From NCBI GenBank assembly GCA_000697665.1, contig KL197715.1:1-64000 (forward strand): DNA of 64,000 bases, read 5' to 3'. Source of the stretch: Jaapia argillacea MUCL 33604. Its lineage: Eukaryota; Basidiomycota; Agaricomycetes; Jaapiales; Jaapiaceae. Below, in pieces: positions 39,366 through 53,400 of this stretch (positions within the stretch are counted from its first letter, which is position 1; every line of letters begins with the position of its first letter). Position numbers and translations under genes: made by a program. The notes under the pieces are model-generated. The model had not been told where the DNA came from and made no database searches. It saw only the letters and a program-made list of their open reading frames with translations.

Positions 39366-42210
39366 ATGAATGGAGCATCCCAACCATATGGACCGTCCCT
39401 TGATCCTCCTTCGACACGCCTGAATCCAGCGTCGCTGACGAGCCTACCTGACATCTTGTCCTCTCTGTCTGCTTTGGAATCTGAAGAAACTGAGCTCTCA
39501 AGCTCTCTGACACAATTGTTGTCAGCTAGACAACCCATCATTGTGTCGCTCGCTCGTTTGCAAGCACTTGTTCCCCACCTTGATGAACTTCATGCAGAAG
39601 CGATTCTACTTTCCGAAAGAGTATCATCTACAGCTCAGACCGCGCATCGCGTAGGAAGTCGTGTTCGCACGTTGGATGAGGAGATGAGGAGGGTAAGGGA
39701 GGCATCGGACAGGGTGGGCCAAATTATGGATCTGAAGGTTCTCTTCTGTCCTTGCTATTCCATCATATAACGAACTTCTCAATGAAATCTCAGTCATCCT
39801 TGGCCGCTCTACAGTCTGCCATAGAGAGCCAAGATTGGGAATCGGCAACCAGGCACTGTGCGAGGGCGATGGCGCTGCCCCTTGAAGTTGTCTCTGGCCC
39901 GTTCGCCGAATCTGCAGTGGTTCGTTAGATGGCGTTTCCACGAGCCTCCCCATTTCTGACTGTCCGGTTTACCCCAGCCGACTTCCGAATCACCGCTGCC
40001 CCCTGCACAGACGCTGGAGAATACAAGGGAACAACTCTTGGCTATCTTTCGCGAGCGGTTTGAGCAAGCGTCTCGCTCGCGGGACGCCGCTGCTACGAGT
40101 CGTTTCTTCAAACTTTTCCCCGCCATCGGCTGGGAGGCCGAAGGGCTGGAAGCATATGCCTCGTTCGTTGTGGACCTCGTCCATGTCCGAGCGCCTGCTA
40201 CAGCTAAAAGTACGGGTTTTCATCGGCCCCTCTCGCTGATTATTCTGATCTAAGACCCTTTCAGCGTCTTCTCCGTTGTACTACATCACATCATTGACCG
40301 CTCTATTCGAGAACATAGCTATGATTGTAGACCAGCACCAGCCGGTAGTGGAGAAATACTATGGATCTGGCAAGATGACTAGCGTAATCGAGCGGCTTTT
40401 GCAAGAGTGTGATCGTATTGTTCGAAGCCTTCTGGAGGGATGGGAGGAGGAGAGAGGCATGAAGAGGAAGGTGGTACAATATTTTCGCCTCATCCGCTTA
40501 AGCTTATAGCGATGCACCATACAGCTTTCCGATGTCGCAAACTCTAGCTTCCAATCTTACGCAGCATCTCCGCCTCTGAGGAGGCAAGCATCCCTCGCGA
40601 GTGGTGTAGAAGAAGACACTCTCGACCCAAGAGAAATTGATAAGGTCCTCGTAGAGGTAGCCGGTATTGTGAGTCGTTGGAGTCTGCTGAGGAAATTTTT
40701 GTATGAAAGGCTTCAGGTGAGATTTGGCGGATATCCATCCTTAGTCAGCCTTTGTTGAGATTTATTAGGAAGAGTCTGACGCAGATGAATCAGACCCACA
40801 AGGAAACGGCCAAGATCACAGCCTTCCTCCTGAGGGTTTCCAAGCTATCGAATCGTCTGCATGTCGTCAAGCCTTTGAGAACCTCCTGAGGACTTATTAT
40901 ATCCCTCTCGAACTGTGGTATACGCGAACGGTCATAGATAAGGTCTGCCCATCGCCCTGCCTCAAAGGGTTCAACCATAGCTAATGTGCTGCAACAAAGA
41001 CACATCGCATGTCAAATTCTGACTTCACAGTATTACCCGCGACAACCACTACCCCTGACGATGCATTTTATATCTTCAAAACTGTGCTATCACGACTATT
41101 GTCGACGGGATCTACGGCAACCCTTGGCCTAATGACGGAGCTTCTGCGAGATGTAATGGACAGGGAGTACGCCGGTGTTATCAAGAGGAAATTAGATGAT
41201 GTTTACAGATCTGGGGGAGCGCCTGGAGGGCGACCGGAAAAGGTCGAACGGGAGAATCGACAAGCGTTCATTGTGAGTGATATGCTTGGATATATATGCT
41301 TCGCACTCAACAGTGTTCTGAAGGTTCTCTTGAATGATTTGGATGTATCTGCGGGGCATATGGAGCGTCTTATCAAAGATTTCCTCGCCTCCAGCGCCAT
41401 CTTGCAAACATTCCTAGATCCCGAGGTGCCTTCCGTTGGTGAAAAAATTAGCTTATTCCTTAATCTAGTACCAAAGTACCGCTCCACTCTTCGAGTAAGT
41501 TCCGTCCGCAGTCCTCGGATTCTACTAACGCATTTCTCGCGAAGTCTGGGATAGAACAACTATTTAACCAGCTCATGAGACCGAAACTTCGGACACTGAT
41601 CACGGATGTTTACAAAGATGTCTCTTACGTTTTGGACGAAGATGCGTATGGTGCCGCAGAATACCAGGACCTGGTTCGAAAGCGATTCACCAAGGCTTGG
41701 GAGAGTTTGGTCGAAGGTTACAAAGTGTGTTCATACCTTTTCCTCCCAGTTAGTTCGCACTAATGGTCACTGCCGACAGGATGCATTCACGGAAACCAAT
41801 TATCGGCTCTTCTTCGGTCTTGCCCTTGACGTATTGGTTCGCCCATGGGAGAAGTTTATCTTGAGCATGAAGTTTACAGATGTGAGTCCTAAACTATCGG
41901 TAGCTCTCCTTCACTGAACCTCCATAGCTGGGCGCGATTCGATTTGATCGTGACCTCCGTGCGGTAACAACCTATCTTTCCTCCCAAACGATATTTGGAG
42001 ATGCGAGGGAGAAGTTCCTACGACTGCAGCAGATATCGACGTTGCTTAACCTGGACTCGGTGCGTTTCTCCCCGCCCACGCATCTCATTCACACACTTAT
42101 CCTTCGGATAGGACGAAGACGTCGACGATTTCTACAACGGTTCTGGAATTACATGGAAAATTAGCCTGCAAGAAGCTCGATCCGTGTCTGGTCTGAAAAT
42201 ATCACAATGA
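39366..42210 (+). CDS. COG4: COG4, conserved oligomeric Golgi complex subunit 4
   Basis: Tethering-complex subunit for retrograde transport within the Golgi. I start at the ATG at 39366 (NGASQPYGPSLDPPSTRL); the frame is open further upstream without an ATG. Coiled-coil N-terminus (LDELHAEAILLSERVSSTAQ, VRTLDEEMRRVREASDRV) followed by helical bundles: SSLAALQSAIESQDWESATRH, FRERFEQASRSRDAAATSRF, FKLFPAIGWEAEGLEAYA, VEEDTLDPREIDKVLVEVAG and the C-terminal NYRLFFGLALDVLVRPWEK with FDRDLRAVTTYLSSQT. About a dozen short introns. Ends at the TGA at 42208-42210. Confidence 0.88.
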
Positions 42211-42308
42211 CTGCGACTGTAGTGGTTGTACATTGGGTTTCCATCTTCTATAGTCAGATCAACGACTATAGGGTAACAATACACAAGGAGTCACTCTGAC
42301 AAGTTGGA

Positions 42309-43274
42309 TTAACCTTTCCGTAAGGCGTCTAACCTCGCTTGCAAAGCATCCTCGTCTGCAAGGCCCCCACCTCCCCCGCCACTACCACTGCCACCACCGT
42401 CACCCCCTGGCTTTTCATTGCTTTGTGAGGGTCCGGCCGAATCTGCGCCCAACGCCACCGCTTGCCGACCTTCGGTGAGAGGGGACGAAAGCGCGAGTCC
42501 CGATGGCGCATCCGTAAGCTGGAAAACGGTTAGGGCATCGCAATGGCATCGTCAAGCGGGACACACCTGATGTGACAAGTTCACTCCGATCTCGTCGAGA
42601 ACCTCTTTCAGGATCTTGTCGCCTTCCTCCTCTTCATCTTCGAGGTCGTCGTCCATGACATCATCGACAGCATCGGACATCATTTCTTCTTTCATGTCCA
42701 TCATGGAGCTTTCTCTCTCAAATTCATGCATAATTCTTTGGATAGCCGGTAGATTCATGCCACGATTCATGGAAGCCATTGCCTGGTACCGAAGTATTGT
42801 GAGATGAGAGACATGCCACAAAGCAGGAATCGTACCCGGGTAGCACCTCGCATTGCTTCGGCCATCGATTGATTACTTCTGAGGGTTTGGATGCGTAGGC
42901 CAACGGCTTGCAACTGAGTGCGCATTTGATAGAACTTGTGAACATAGCGACGCGTTCGCACAAGGTCCTTTGCCATCACTTTGCAGGCATTCTGGGACGT
43001 AGTATCGGTGAGAATCCAACAGAGAATACCTGCTTGGCGTACCATTTGCCCTGCCTTCGCACTCTTCTTTATATCTGCGATGAGCTTCTTCTCCTGCTGC
43101 TCAAGCTTGCCCCGCTCGCGGTCCAGCTCTCGCTGCGCCTTTGCCAGGGCGCGCTGGTGTTGGCGCAAACGCTCTGCAGGGGTAACGGTACGTCCAAATA
43201 AAGTTTCCTGTAGGACCAGCAGGCATTAGAGATGGAAGATGAACGAAGGGACATCCGCTCACTATGATGTTCAT
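42309..43274 (-). CDS. VPS2: Vps2/CHMP2-type ESCRT-III subunit
   Basis: ESCRT-III component for budding into multivesicular bodies and membrane scission; recruits Vps4. Starts at the ATG at 43274: MNII, intron, then ETLFGRTVTPAERLRQHQRAL, the CHMP2 N-terminal helix. The basic helical core reads RELDRERGKLEQQEKKLIADI, KVMAKDLVRTRRYVHKFY and SMAEAMRGATRAMASMNRGMN. The acidic autoinhibitory region DDVMDDDLEDEEEEGDKIL leads to a Gly/Ser linker and the C-terminal MIM-like DALQARLDALRKG. The Gly-rich linker before the MIM (GGDGGGSGSGGGGGG) is longer than usual. Converges with COG4 at 98 bp. Confidence 0.92.
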
Positions 43275-43358
43275 GGTATAGAATGGTATAGTCCAAGTAT
43301 GGTAATCACCTTCAGCGTCGCGGCGGTGGGCTCCAAGTTCAAGCAGTGTTGTCTCCGC
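43275..43358. promoter_or_regulatory. very short divergent promoter VPS2 / CUZ1-like
   Basis: Only 84 bp separate the start codons, the shortest head-to-head gap in the window, so the two 5' leaders probably overlap. Confidence 0.5.
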
Positions 43359-44346
43359 ATGGATCTCCCAGTCGTAGGCGCACACTGTGCCCTCGCTTCT
43401 TGCCATGAACTTGACTTCCTCCCGATCCGCTGCCGATGCGACAAATTCTATTGTCGACACCATATCTCTCCAGAAACGCACCACTGTGTGGTGGAACCAT
43501 CCACTCCTGTAGTGAATGCTACGTTCGAGAAACTCGTCCGCTGTGCACTCGATGGATGCAACAAACCGAGCCTCGAATCCTTTGTCGCTGGCTCTGGCAC
43601 AACTGCTGGACGGTCCCCTGCGGTTTGCTCTGCATGCAACTTATCCTTCTGTGCCTCGTAAGCGTGCCCTCAGGATTGTCAACGTCTGACCTGACTAATC
43701 GACGGAAATTACAATAGGCATAGACATGCCGCTTCGCACTCCTGTCACCCCCAGGAGCTCCCGACAGAACCAAAGAACGAGGCTGCCCGCGCTCTGCTTC
43801 ACAAACACTTCCCCTCATCGTCTACCACCAAAATGGAACCGAAGCCTTTGCGCTCACCCAAAGTTCCATCAGATCCTAAGAAGTTAGCGCAAATGCAGAA
43901 ATTGGAACTCATGAAGATGCGTCACCGTGCTGCTCCCGGGGACCCTAGAGATAAATCTGCATCTTTGGGTATGGATCAACGCCTCCATTTGAGAGTCTCC
44001 CTTGGTGAAATCGACGACGGGAAAGTCTTCTGGTTTCGAAAGGTACATCCTTGCTGCACATGAACGAGCGTTGATTTACCCCCTGACAGTCGATTGGAAT
44101 CGGGAAAGCTATCGACTGTCTCGCTAACCATCTCGGTATTGGCTCCTCCCAAGACTATGTGGGTATCCCGTGGGTGCCTGGATATTGACTTCCTGACCAT
44201 TACATTGAACTCAGGTTGTGCACTTATGCAAAGTGACGTCTGCTCAGGAGCTGGACGAGACGTTCTTGCCGATGGACCGGGAACTATGCAGTCAGGTTGA
44301 TGACGGCCAACGCTTGGTACTTGTCCGGTCACGTCGAGTTTCGTAG
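43359..44346 (+). CDS. AN1 zinc finger / ubiquitin-like protein (CUZ1/ZFAND1 type)
   Basis: Stress adaptor that links Cdc48/p97 and the proteasome. Starts MDLPVVGAHCALASCHELDFLP. The first AN1 finger is HCALASC, then IRCRCDKFYCRHHISPETHHC. The second runs CALDGCNKPS, VCSACNLSFCASHRHAASHSCHP and is completed across an intron at 43658. A charged linker (TEPKNEAARALLHKHFPSSS, PKKLAQMQKLELMKMRHRA) leads to a ubiquitin-like C-terminal domain (LHLRVSLGEIDDGKVFWFRK, IGKAIDCLANHLGIGS) ending VLVRSRRVS. Two AN1 fingers plus a UBL is the Cuz1/ZFAND1 arrangement. Three introns. Confidence 0.88.
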
Positions 44347-44511
44347 CTATCTTGGATGTAGTGGATTTGCAACCCCCCTGGTTTGGCACTGTCCCTGGCT
44401 CACGTCTTGCTGTCGCTCGATATGCCAAGTTATTGTGGAGAATTCCTAGTGAATTATACAGAACAAATCCAGTATGGGATAGTGAGACAATACGGAGACA
44501 TTGAATGATGA

Positions 44512-47500
44512 CTATGCTACCAGAGCGGCTAGCCTTCGAAGATGTGATACATTGAGATATGCGGGGACGTAGGTCTCCAACCCAGATACCTCTCGTGGGA
44601 GGGGCAATTCATATGGACTGACCTCCTCTGTTTCGGGAGCGAGAAGGAGGTGGTCAGTGCGATCGTGAGCATTCACACGAGATGCTACGACTCGAAGAAT
44701 CTCAGGTGAGATGGGGTTCTAAACCAAGGAAGTTAGATATTTGATACGAGAAAACAAGGACAAAGCGGACCTCATAGTCAGCGACGTAATAATTGGTGCA
44801 CATCCGTTGAATCTGCATGGGGCTCAGCATCCAACACACATCATAAATGATTTCAATGTCGGCAGGGGTGGACTGTAGAAGAACATGTGTCAGTCGTCGG
44901 TGACATGCGCACGAGCATGGTTGGCGATACTGGCCTTCTTCAACTGCAACAACTTAGTGGCTTGCATCAAGTGCTCCAATTGAAGCGTGCCCTCGGGCAT
45001 GTCGTGAGACTTGCACCACTCTTCTATGCGGGTAATGTTATACTGAATTTGCATGGCTGAAAATGCATATTCAGGATCACACCAAACAACCGAGCGAGTT
45101 GAGCTCACCTCGCTTCCACGAAGAGAAGTTTCGCCTCATTAACAAGTCGTTGAAGCTCGTAACACCGATAAGCTTGAGGAGCTCAGTGATAACCTGTTGG
45201 ATAACGGACTCCTCCATATAATAGCTCTTCAAGCTCTGCCATACTTTGTTCATGAGGTTCAAGATGTCGTCCATATTATACGCAGGTTGGGTGTTGGAGT
45301 TCAACAGACGATTGAACAATCGGCCTCCACCGTCGCTAGTTGTAAAACCTGGCAACGACTGGCTTTCAATCAAGGCTGGAATGACCATCTTCGAGAGCCG
45401 CTTCTTGGTCTCGACCATCCAGGTATGGTAGATGTTGTACTCGAGGCTGTCGAGGTCGTGCTTGACTACTGAAACCAAGCGCTCGTAGTCCGACCAATCG
45501 AAGGGACGTAACGCATTTTCCTCTCCTGGGCCAATTCCTTGCAACATATCGCTCTCGGCGACACAGATGAACGACAGCATCTCGTGTACGTTGGACAACC
45601 AGAATATACCAGGAACAATCGCATCCTCACCCGTGAATGACTAGTCACCGTGTTAGTCAAAAGAAAGTCAAATATGCAACGATAGCCGCACCATAACATG
45701 GGTTTGGATCGTCTGCATGACGTTCGCCAAGAACCGTTCACTTTCTGGGATGAGTCCATATCTCCACATCTCATTGGTAACCAAGCTGATAAGATTCGCC
45801 GGAAAGAGGATCTCTTTCATCGCAGCGGGATGGTTCACGTTGGGTTGTGGAATCTTTAGGCCTCGGACAAGACCGTCGAGAACGTCTTCGTCAAGGCGTT
45901 TAGCCTCTTGCAGCAGTCGGATCTTCTCCTCTGTAGGGTCGTCATAGATGCTGGAAAGACTGGTTGGTGGGCGAAATCTGGGTAAGCCGTCCTCGCCGTT
46001 GAACGCGACTGACACCGCCCGGGGCGCCCCCTGGCTTCGCTTTGCCATCATCATAATCTCGTCTGCAGAGGTGCGATCTTCCGCGGGGGGTAAGGCGTAC
46101 ACTCCAGCAGAACTGTGGCGTCGCTGGTGCCTACCGGCTGAGACATAGCCATTTCCATTGGATACGGGGACTGTGCCGCTGGTATCGATCCTCAGGCCAG
46201 GGGCGAAGGTGGGCGATGAAGGGCCGTCCATACGACTATTCTTCGTCAGTGAATTGAGAGCGTTTGCGCGATTAAGCTGCTCCCGAAGGCTGCTGACTTC
46301 GTTCTTTAACGTCATGATGACGGAGCTATCTTCAGTGGTCCGCGGTGGTCCAGTCTCGAGGGCCTTCTGCTGGGTTTCCAACTGGAGCGCGCGTTTGGAA
46401 AGTTCATCTGTCAGCTTCAGGATGACCTCTTCCTTCTCCGTCGCTCGAGATATAGCCTCTTCCAACTTTCGCTCTACGTCTTCCTTGGCTCGTAGAAGTT
46501 CGTCGCGGCGAGACAGCTCAACTTGGGCTGCCTGAAGATCCACTTGAAGTTGCTTGGCTCGGGAATCCGCATCCTCTTGTTTACCGATCCATTGGTTGAG
46601 CTGCTGCTCAAGCTCCGTGAGCTGTGCTTGCAACTGCTTCTTCTCTTCCGATCGTTTCTGTAGCGATTGAGTAAGTTCGACGACTTTGTTCTCCAGTTTG
46701 TAAGAGATCTCCTTGTATTTGGAGGCCGAACGAGCTTCGGTTTTAAGAACCTTGAGCTGCTTACGGGCAAGACGTCTCCGAATGCATGACTGCAGGTAGA
46801 TGACATGATGAACGTCAGATCGGAAGACTCTTCGCGAGAGGCTATGGCGCAAAAGGTGATATTATCAGATGGGGCATGGACCCAACTATGCATAGATGTA
46901 CTCACATTCCACGGAATAAACTCTGGAGAAGCGTAGCGGCATGTACGTTCCTGTTCTCCCGAAATACGCGCCGAGCTTGGGCTCCCCGCACGCCTGTGGA
47001 TTGTAAATGTGGTGAATCTTTTATTTCCATGGGTTGAGAAATAGAACCTACGACTCTGGAAGCGAATGATTGCCTGGCGAGTTCCTTGGAACCTGCTTCT
47101 TTGAATGAAGCGCCGGACACCTGTCTGCAGTCGGATAGCGGATACCTCCCGTCGGATGCTCTGTACGAAGCGCGTCGCGCTTATAGCTCGCCACCAAGTC
47201 TGGATCTTGATGGCAGCAGCACGCATCTCTTGATATTTCCTCACAGCCATTCGCCGACGCATATTCTTCTGGACAATCGTTACCAACGCGTTCAGTTTGT
47301 CCGAGCGCAGCGCTTCTAATGCCGCCAGCATCCCGGCTCGGAAAAAGATCTTGGTTAAACCACTCTGGTATTTGTCGGGTTCCGCGATAGTTTTTTCAAG
47401 AATGAGCGAGGTGAGCTTCTTGAGCTCCATAGTGTGAATCATCGCTGTCCAGTCGGACGAATTCACGAGCATGTAATATCTGGGGGACCATTAAGGATGT

Positions 47501-50199
47501 AACACGGAAATAGATGGATATAGGTCGTACCGCTCAACGAATTCTTCATATGTCCAGCGAGTGGGATAGCCTGCACAACTGATGCGGATGGTCTCTAGAA
47601 CACCACAAGCACGCAACTGGCCTAGGACCTGCTGGGGTACGAATTCCCATGCTTTCTTGGCTTCGTTCGGCTTGATGCAGCGAATATAGTGGACATTGGT
47701 GATGCTGAGTGTATCCATGAGGGTGGCTAACGAAGACTTGAAGATTGAGCCCAGCGTAGGTTTCTTCATAGCTGCTCCAGGGCGGCGGATACCAGACCCT
47801 CCGGCCGAGCCTGTTTGTACAATGGATGATCGTCCTGGATCGGGGATCACTGAGGAGCGGCGGGAACCTCCGCTTCCAGACTCAGAAAGTGCTGGCGAAG
47901 CAGGATGGGGAGTCTCAGGAGGCTTCGTGCCGTTCAGAGCTGCATCCAAAACTTCCTTCAAGAAAGGGTTCTTGGTCGTCGCGAGCAGGGCCATTTGTTC
48001 ATCCGGAACAGTGTCCCTATTTTTCTCCAAGAAACCTTCAACCTCGTATGTCACGTCCAACGCGTAGTGAGCGATGGTGAAAGCGGAATTGCCAAATCGA
48101 GGTTTCTTGAAGACATTCTTGTATTCTGGCTTAACTAGTTGCGAGTGCAGCTTTTGCAAGAAAGACGAATCGCTCCCGGCTGGTAGGCGAGACTCTTCGT
48201 CAAGGAGCGCAAGAACACCTAGCTTGCCTTCAATGACGTCGATGCAAGGTTGGTTATCCTGGAAGTCAATAAATGTCCAATTGATTTCTTCCCTGATGTA
48301 TTCGTCTTGCTCTAGCTTGAATACATGGGCATAGAACTGTGGAATAACGTTGGCTTTCTGGTGCTTCACTAAGGTCATCCACTCACCTCCTGTTGCAATT
48401 TCTCGTTCGCGTAATTGATGCTGAATTGTTCAAAAGAGTTCTGTCAAGAGAGGGAGGTGTACTATCAGAAGAGAAGTAAGGATCATAATCGCGAGGCACG
48501 AACCTTCTGGAAATGCTCAAAACCGTAGATATCCAGCACGCCGATGAACATCTCAGCTCTGTTCGCCGCCTCTCCACCCTCTCCAGCCAGACTCTCGTTG
48601 ATGATAGCTACGAGCCACTCAAACAAGCACGCATAGACGAACTTGGCCACACTGTCTCGAACCACGGTCGCTTGGGCAGCGTTTAGAGCAGTGACGATCT
48701 TCTCTGAGCGAGTTGTGATCTGCTTCTTGATCGTCCACTTCTTGAACTCTGCCAAATTCACACCCAAGAAACGAGTTGAGAGCTGTAATGCGGGATCGTT
48801 GTCATCTAGTGTCGCGTCGTTACGCATCTGCGAGAGCTTGACGTTTCCCAGATGGAGGAGAGCAGCCAAGAGCCTGAACACTGCCCACTGCTTCTCGACG
48901 CTTATCCCGACAGTAGACAGTGCCAACTGCGTGGCTCGGAACTCTTCAACATCATCGACCCCTGGAATAGGAGTAGAAGCAGGCCCGCCCTGCTTCAGGT
49001 AGAGGAACTTCGTGACATCGGTGTCAAGCCCAAGGTCTTTGCGTTCTTTAACTGGAACGCCAGCACAGAGCTGATAGAAGATATGGTAATTGCGCTCGGT
49101 AAGAGGCTGATAGACGAGACGTGATCGTTCCAGGAGGTATGTGCGGATTCGAGCGCCAACAATCTCTTGGTGTCCGTCAAACAAGATCTAGGGATATGGA
49201 TGTGAAACAGTGGAAAGAGATATGGATATGAACAACGCAAACCTGAATATACTTGCCGAAACGTGACGAATTGTCGTTACGAGTCGTCTTGGCGTTACCG
49301 AATGCTTCAAGGATGGGATTTGTCGCTAGAATCTGCCTCTCAACCTCACTTGCTTCATCAAGCGAAAGCTTCGTCTTAGGTTTCTTCGAGGCGGAGTCCG
49401 GAGGGTTAACTGATGCCAGATATCGCATGATGAGTTTGGCCTGATATCACCTATTAGGAAAAGCCTATACAAACAAATCGAAATATCTTACTGATTCTGT
49501 CTTTCCAGCCCCGCTGAGTCTCTAATCAGCAAGAGGACAAGTAAAGGGAAGATAATACCCTCACCTTTCACCCGAAACAATGATAGTTTGACCCATGTTC
49601 TCTCGACTCATAGCCGTGTAGGCATCTTCGGCAATGGCAAACAAATGAGGCTCGAGTTCACCTCTCTTCCGACCACTGTACGCTTGGATGATTTCGGGTC
49701 CGTATAGAGTGACGCGCTGGAAAGGATTGACGGCAATCAAGACGATCCCGCTGTACGTGTAGATACTATGTTGGGCATAGCGATTCCGGATCGTATGGAG
49801 AACTGATGGATCATATTCATCGTCGCTTTCCTACGAGCATACTGGAATGAACACACCTGAAGGCTCGTTGAGATGGGAGAGTGTGGCCAAATCATCGGCG
49901 GTTTCCAACAAGGGAGGGTTGCGTAAGGGGGGAAGACCTTCCTTTCCATCCTTGATATCTTTGACCGAGGTATTGAGGGTAACTTCCTAGCAGGATGAGA
50001 AAACCCAAGGAATGAGTACACAGGCGCTGGTGCAGATATGTATGGCGATGCAACATACCTTGCCTCGCTCATCAACAAAGACGAGTTTGATAGAGTCGTC
50101 CGAAGATCTTGTAACTGTCGTGACTTCTGCGGATATCCAGGCCTGATCCTTGTCGACAAACCAGACCCTGGTGCCCTTGCTGTACACGTTTTCCGCCAT
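44512..50199 (-). CDS. MYO2: class V myosin heavy chain (Myo2/Myo5 type)
   Basis: Actin motor carrying vesicles and organelles to growth sites. Starts at 50199 with [21 protein letters not shown]. Motor landmarks: P-loop [19 protein letters not shown], switch [13 protein letters not shown], switch [14 protein letters not shown], relay and actin-binding loops with [17 protein letters not shown] and the converter [18 protein letters not shown] neck with IQ motifs follows ([68 protein letters not shown]), then a fairly short coiled coil ([20 protein letters not shown]) and the globular DIL tail ([20 protein letters not shown] to VPAYLN). At least 20 introns. The loop near 47780-47940 is extended and Ser/Pro-rich. 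Confidence 0.95.
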
Positions 50200-50404
50200 G
50201 TCAAGGGGACGGACGTGATGGGCGGCAGGTCTTGCGTTGCTGAACCGTGTCCATTTCCATTTCAGGTCAAAAACTAACATTTCGCGTGGTAAAGTCATCC
50301 CTTTCTCGGCCGACGGTTGTACGCAAACTCTCCTCCGTACTGCACCCATCTTGGCCACGAGATTTTTCCTCATTTCAAGCAATGTCCTTTGATCTTGTTA
50401 GGCC
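50200..50404. promoter_or_regulatory. divergent promoter myosin V / ArAE_2-like transporter
   Basis: 205 bp between start codons. The myosin frame stays open upstream to about 50380, so a longer amino terminus from an ATG at 50373 is formally possible. Confidence 0.4.
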
Positions 50405-53400
50405 ATGCCATTGTCCACCATCCACACGGGTTTAATGTCTAGGAGGGCCTTTGCGCGGATTCTCTCGACTTTTCTATGCTCCACCATTATTGCAATCCGC
50501 CCATTTTCGCGGCTGGGAGGGCCAGTGGCATTTCTTGTGTTGACTGTGAAGGAACTCGTTTTCTCTGTGCAAGAAGATCTGGCACAGCAACTGGAGCTGA
50601 CCGTTTTTAACATTGTCGGTGCTCTGTTCGGCGTCGGACTGTCAACCTTGGCCAAGTACATAGCCTCTCGCTTTCACGAGACTTCCGTTTGTGCACGGGC
50701 AATACCTGCCTTATTCCTGGTTGGGATTAGCTTCGTCGGTATGTCCTATCAGCGGATAAAACCTTTCTTGTTCCGACCAATCTTCTGTGTAGCCGGGTTA
50801 TTGAAGAGCAGACTCCCTCGTCTTCAATTGGCCACTCGCATATCATGTTTTGTGGCAATATGGACATTGACCGGTGACCCTGCCATTCGCTTTGTGTGTA
50901 TCTCCCCAACCCTTCCCTCGATCAAGCTCACCTTTGTGAATAGAATGTTATCAAAGACGCAACGGACTTCCTCTGGATATCCATCTCAGCTGCCGTTATT
51001 TGCCTTGTCTCAGCCATGCTCCTGTTGCGCTGGTCTTCTACCCATCTCGCCACGGAAGTTGCGGCAGCATTCTCTGGGCTTCGTGAATGTTTGTCAATGA
51101 GTCTTGATCGTGCCTTCGCGGAATCGACATCTCACGATACCACTGCGCTGAGACTCATCCACGAAGGGTTGTTGAAGCGCTCAATTGCGCTCAATGCCGC
51201 ATACGCCCGAGCAGCTTTTGAACTTCGAATTGGCCGACTCAGTGGTAAGGCTTTCAATTTTGTTAATCTTAGGGTCCGCTCACCACGGCTACAGTCAAGT
51301 CAATCAAATCCTTCATCGGCATCGTTGAACACCTCCGGCGAGAATTATCATGGGGCATGTCATTTAGTCGAGCAAACTTCTCCCATCCCGAATGCCGTGC
51401 GAGCAAAACTTTATCTGCCTTTCAAGGTCCTGTCCTCGATTTGGGACATGCTTTACTCTTGTCTATGAATGCTGTAGAGAGAGTCGTCCTCATCGCCTTC
51501 GATGGTCCCGGAACGCACAAGTCCTCGATCGGCGCAGAAGCTAAGGGCCTTCAAATTGCAGGTCAGGAGCTTTTGATAGCGTGTAATTCAGCTCGCTTGC
51601 AGCTCCAAAAAATCTCTGACGAGTTCGACATTGAGCAACGGACGTCCTCAGATGCCGACCATACTCCCCAGGGAGAGTTCTTCGATCTGTGTCTCTTCAT
51701 GATATCGATGATTCAGGTACTGTCAGCTCCGCCTGCTGTCATAATACTCTCACTGACGATTGTTTAGATGGCGCATGATACACGTCACGCCATCCGAGTT
51801 GCTCAGCGAATTAGTACACTGTATGAATCAACTCGTCCACGGCTCTGGTATCCTCGCTTATCATCAGCCTGGCTAGGCGTTGCCCCACGAGCATACGTCT
51901 CCGATGATGATACCGCGGGGGTTGCTCTCGATATTGAACCTCTGGAAACCAGTACCAGCCTTTCGGAGGCCGAGACGCAGGAGGGGCTCGCCGAGCAGGT
52001 AGACTTCAAACCCTCTCGAGGTGTTTCGCATGTCTGCGTCTTACGACGGACGAAATCTCGGGAAATTGCTATCTCTTGGCGCTCTCCGTCCTCCCTTGTG
52101 TACTACCTCTGGAGCCGCCCTTTATTCCTCCATTATCGTGTACGCCTCTCTAAAATACTACGATCTATTCAACATTCTCCCCATTTTCGCCACGCGTTCA
52201 AAAACGCTCTTGGCGTGGCCTTGCTCAGTATCCCGGCCTTCATGTCTAAAGGATCTGCAGGTGAGTGTGAGATGACCCTACCGAAGCATTCCCCTGAGCG
52301 TAGCATCCCAGGTCGCGATTGGTTTACTGCTGCCCATGGCCAGTGGATGATCGTTAGCTATGTATGGGTGCTCGAGACAAATACGGGAGCCACATGGCGA
52401 GTTGGTTACCTGCGTATAGTGAGCAACATCATCTGTTTCTTTCAGTGACAATACATCAAACTACTCCCTACATAGTCTGGTACCATCGTTGGAGCTATTT
52501 ACGCATACATGGCAAGTGTCATTCATAAACTATAATCCTCTTCAGCTAACCGCCCACAAGGTCTGGGTTATCTGCAAAACCAATCCCTACGGAATTGTCG
52601 TTATGGTCACAGTGAGTTGTGTGATTCTCTCCCAACAGCAAGATTTCACCGAGTCCTCCCCACAGGCATCTGACATCCCTGTCTCTTGGTTGATCATGTG
52701 TACCAACATCGGTTCCCTTGGGACGGTTGCGTTAGTGACCCATCTTTCAGTACTGTCCATCTTTGTTGCTCATATCCTCCGTCATCTCAGGGCGGTAACG
52801 ATCCCTCCGATCGTTTTCACGCCATATCTGCAGCCTTCGACAGTTTCTATCGCTGGTACGTGTTGCATGCGAGATAACGATAATCCTGTTTATTGACTGT
52901 ATTCGAGAGCTGTCGCTGCTCCGAGGATTAATGATCGGCGCTGGAATTGTCGCTGCCTTGGTTGTGAATCACTTCATATTTCCTCGACACTGCCGGGTAT
53001 GAAAGCGGGTGACATTATCCAAATGGCTGCTAACTATTTTCATGTTTAGATGTTATTTTTATTGAACACTAGCCGCACCCTCCGCCTTCTCAGCGAGCTC
53101 TACTTGAAACTTAGCCGGTGAGTTGTTCCCGTCTCAACATTCTCTGCAGACACATATCTTCTTTGCAGAGACATGTTCCAGCGGGGACTTGCCAACGCGC
53201 CCCCAGACAAATTTAAAACGCTGAAGCTCGAGCTGGAAATCCGCTCTTGCCTTCATCGACTAGGAGTACTTATCACGACCATGAACGACGAACTGAGTCT
53301 TCTGCCTGTAAGTCCCCTGTGAAATTTTGTCTTCACACAATAAATACCAACCCCAATAGAAACCTATGCGGATGTACCGTCAAGTCGTGTCAACCCTACA

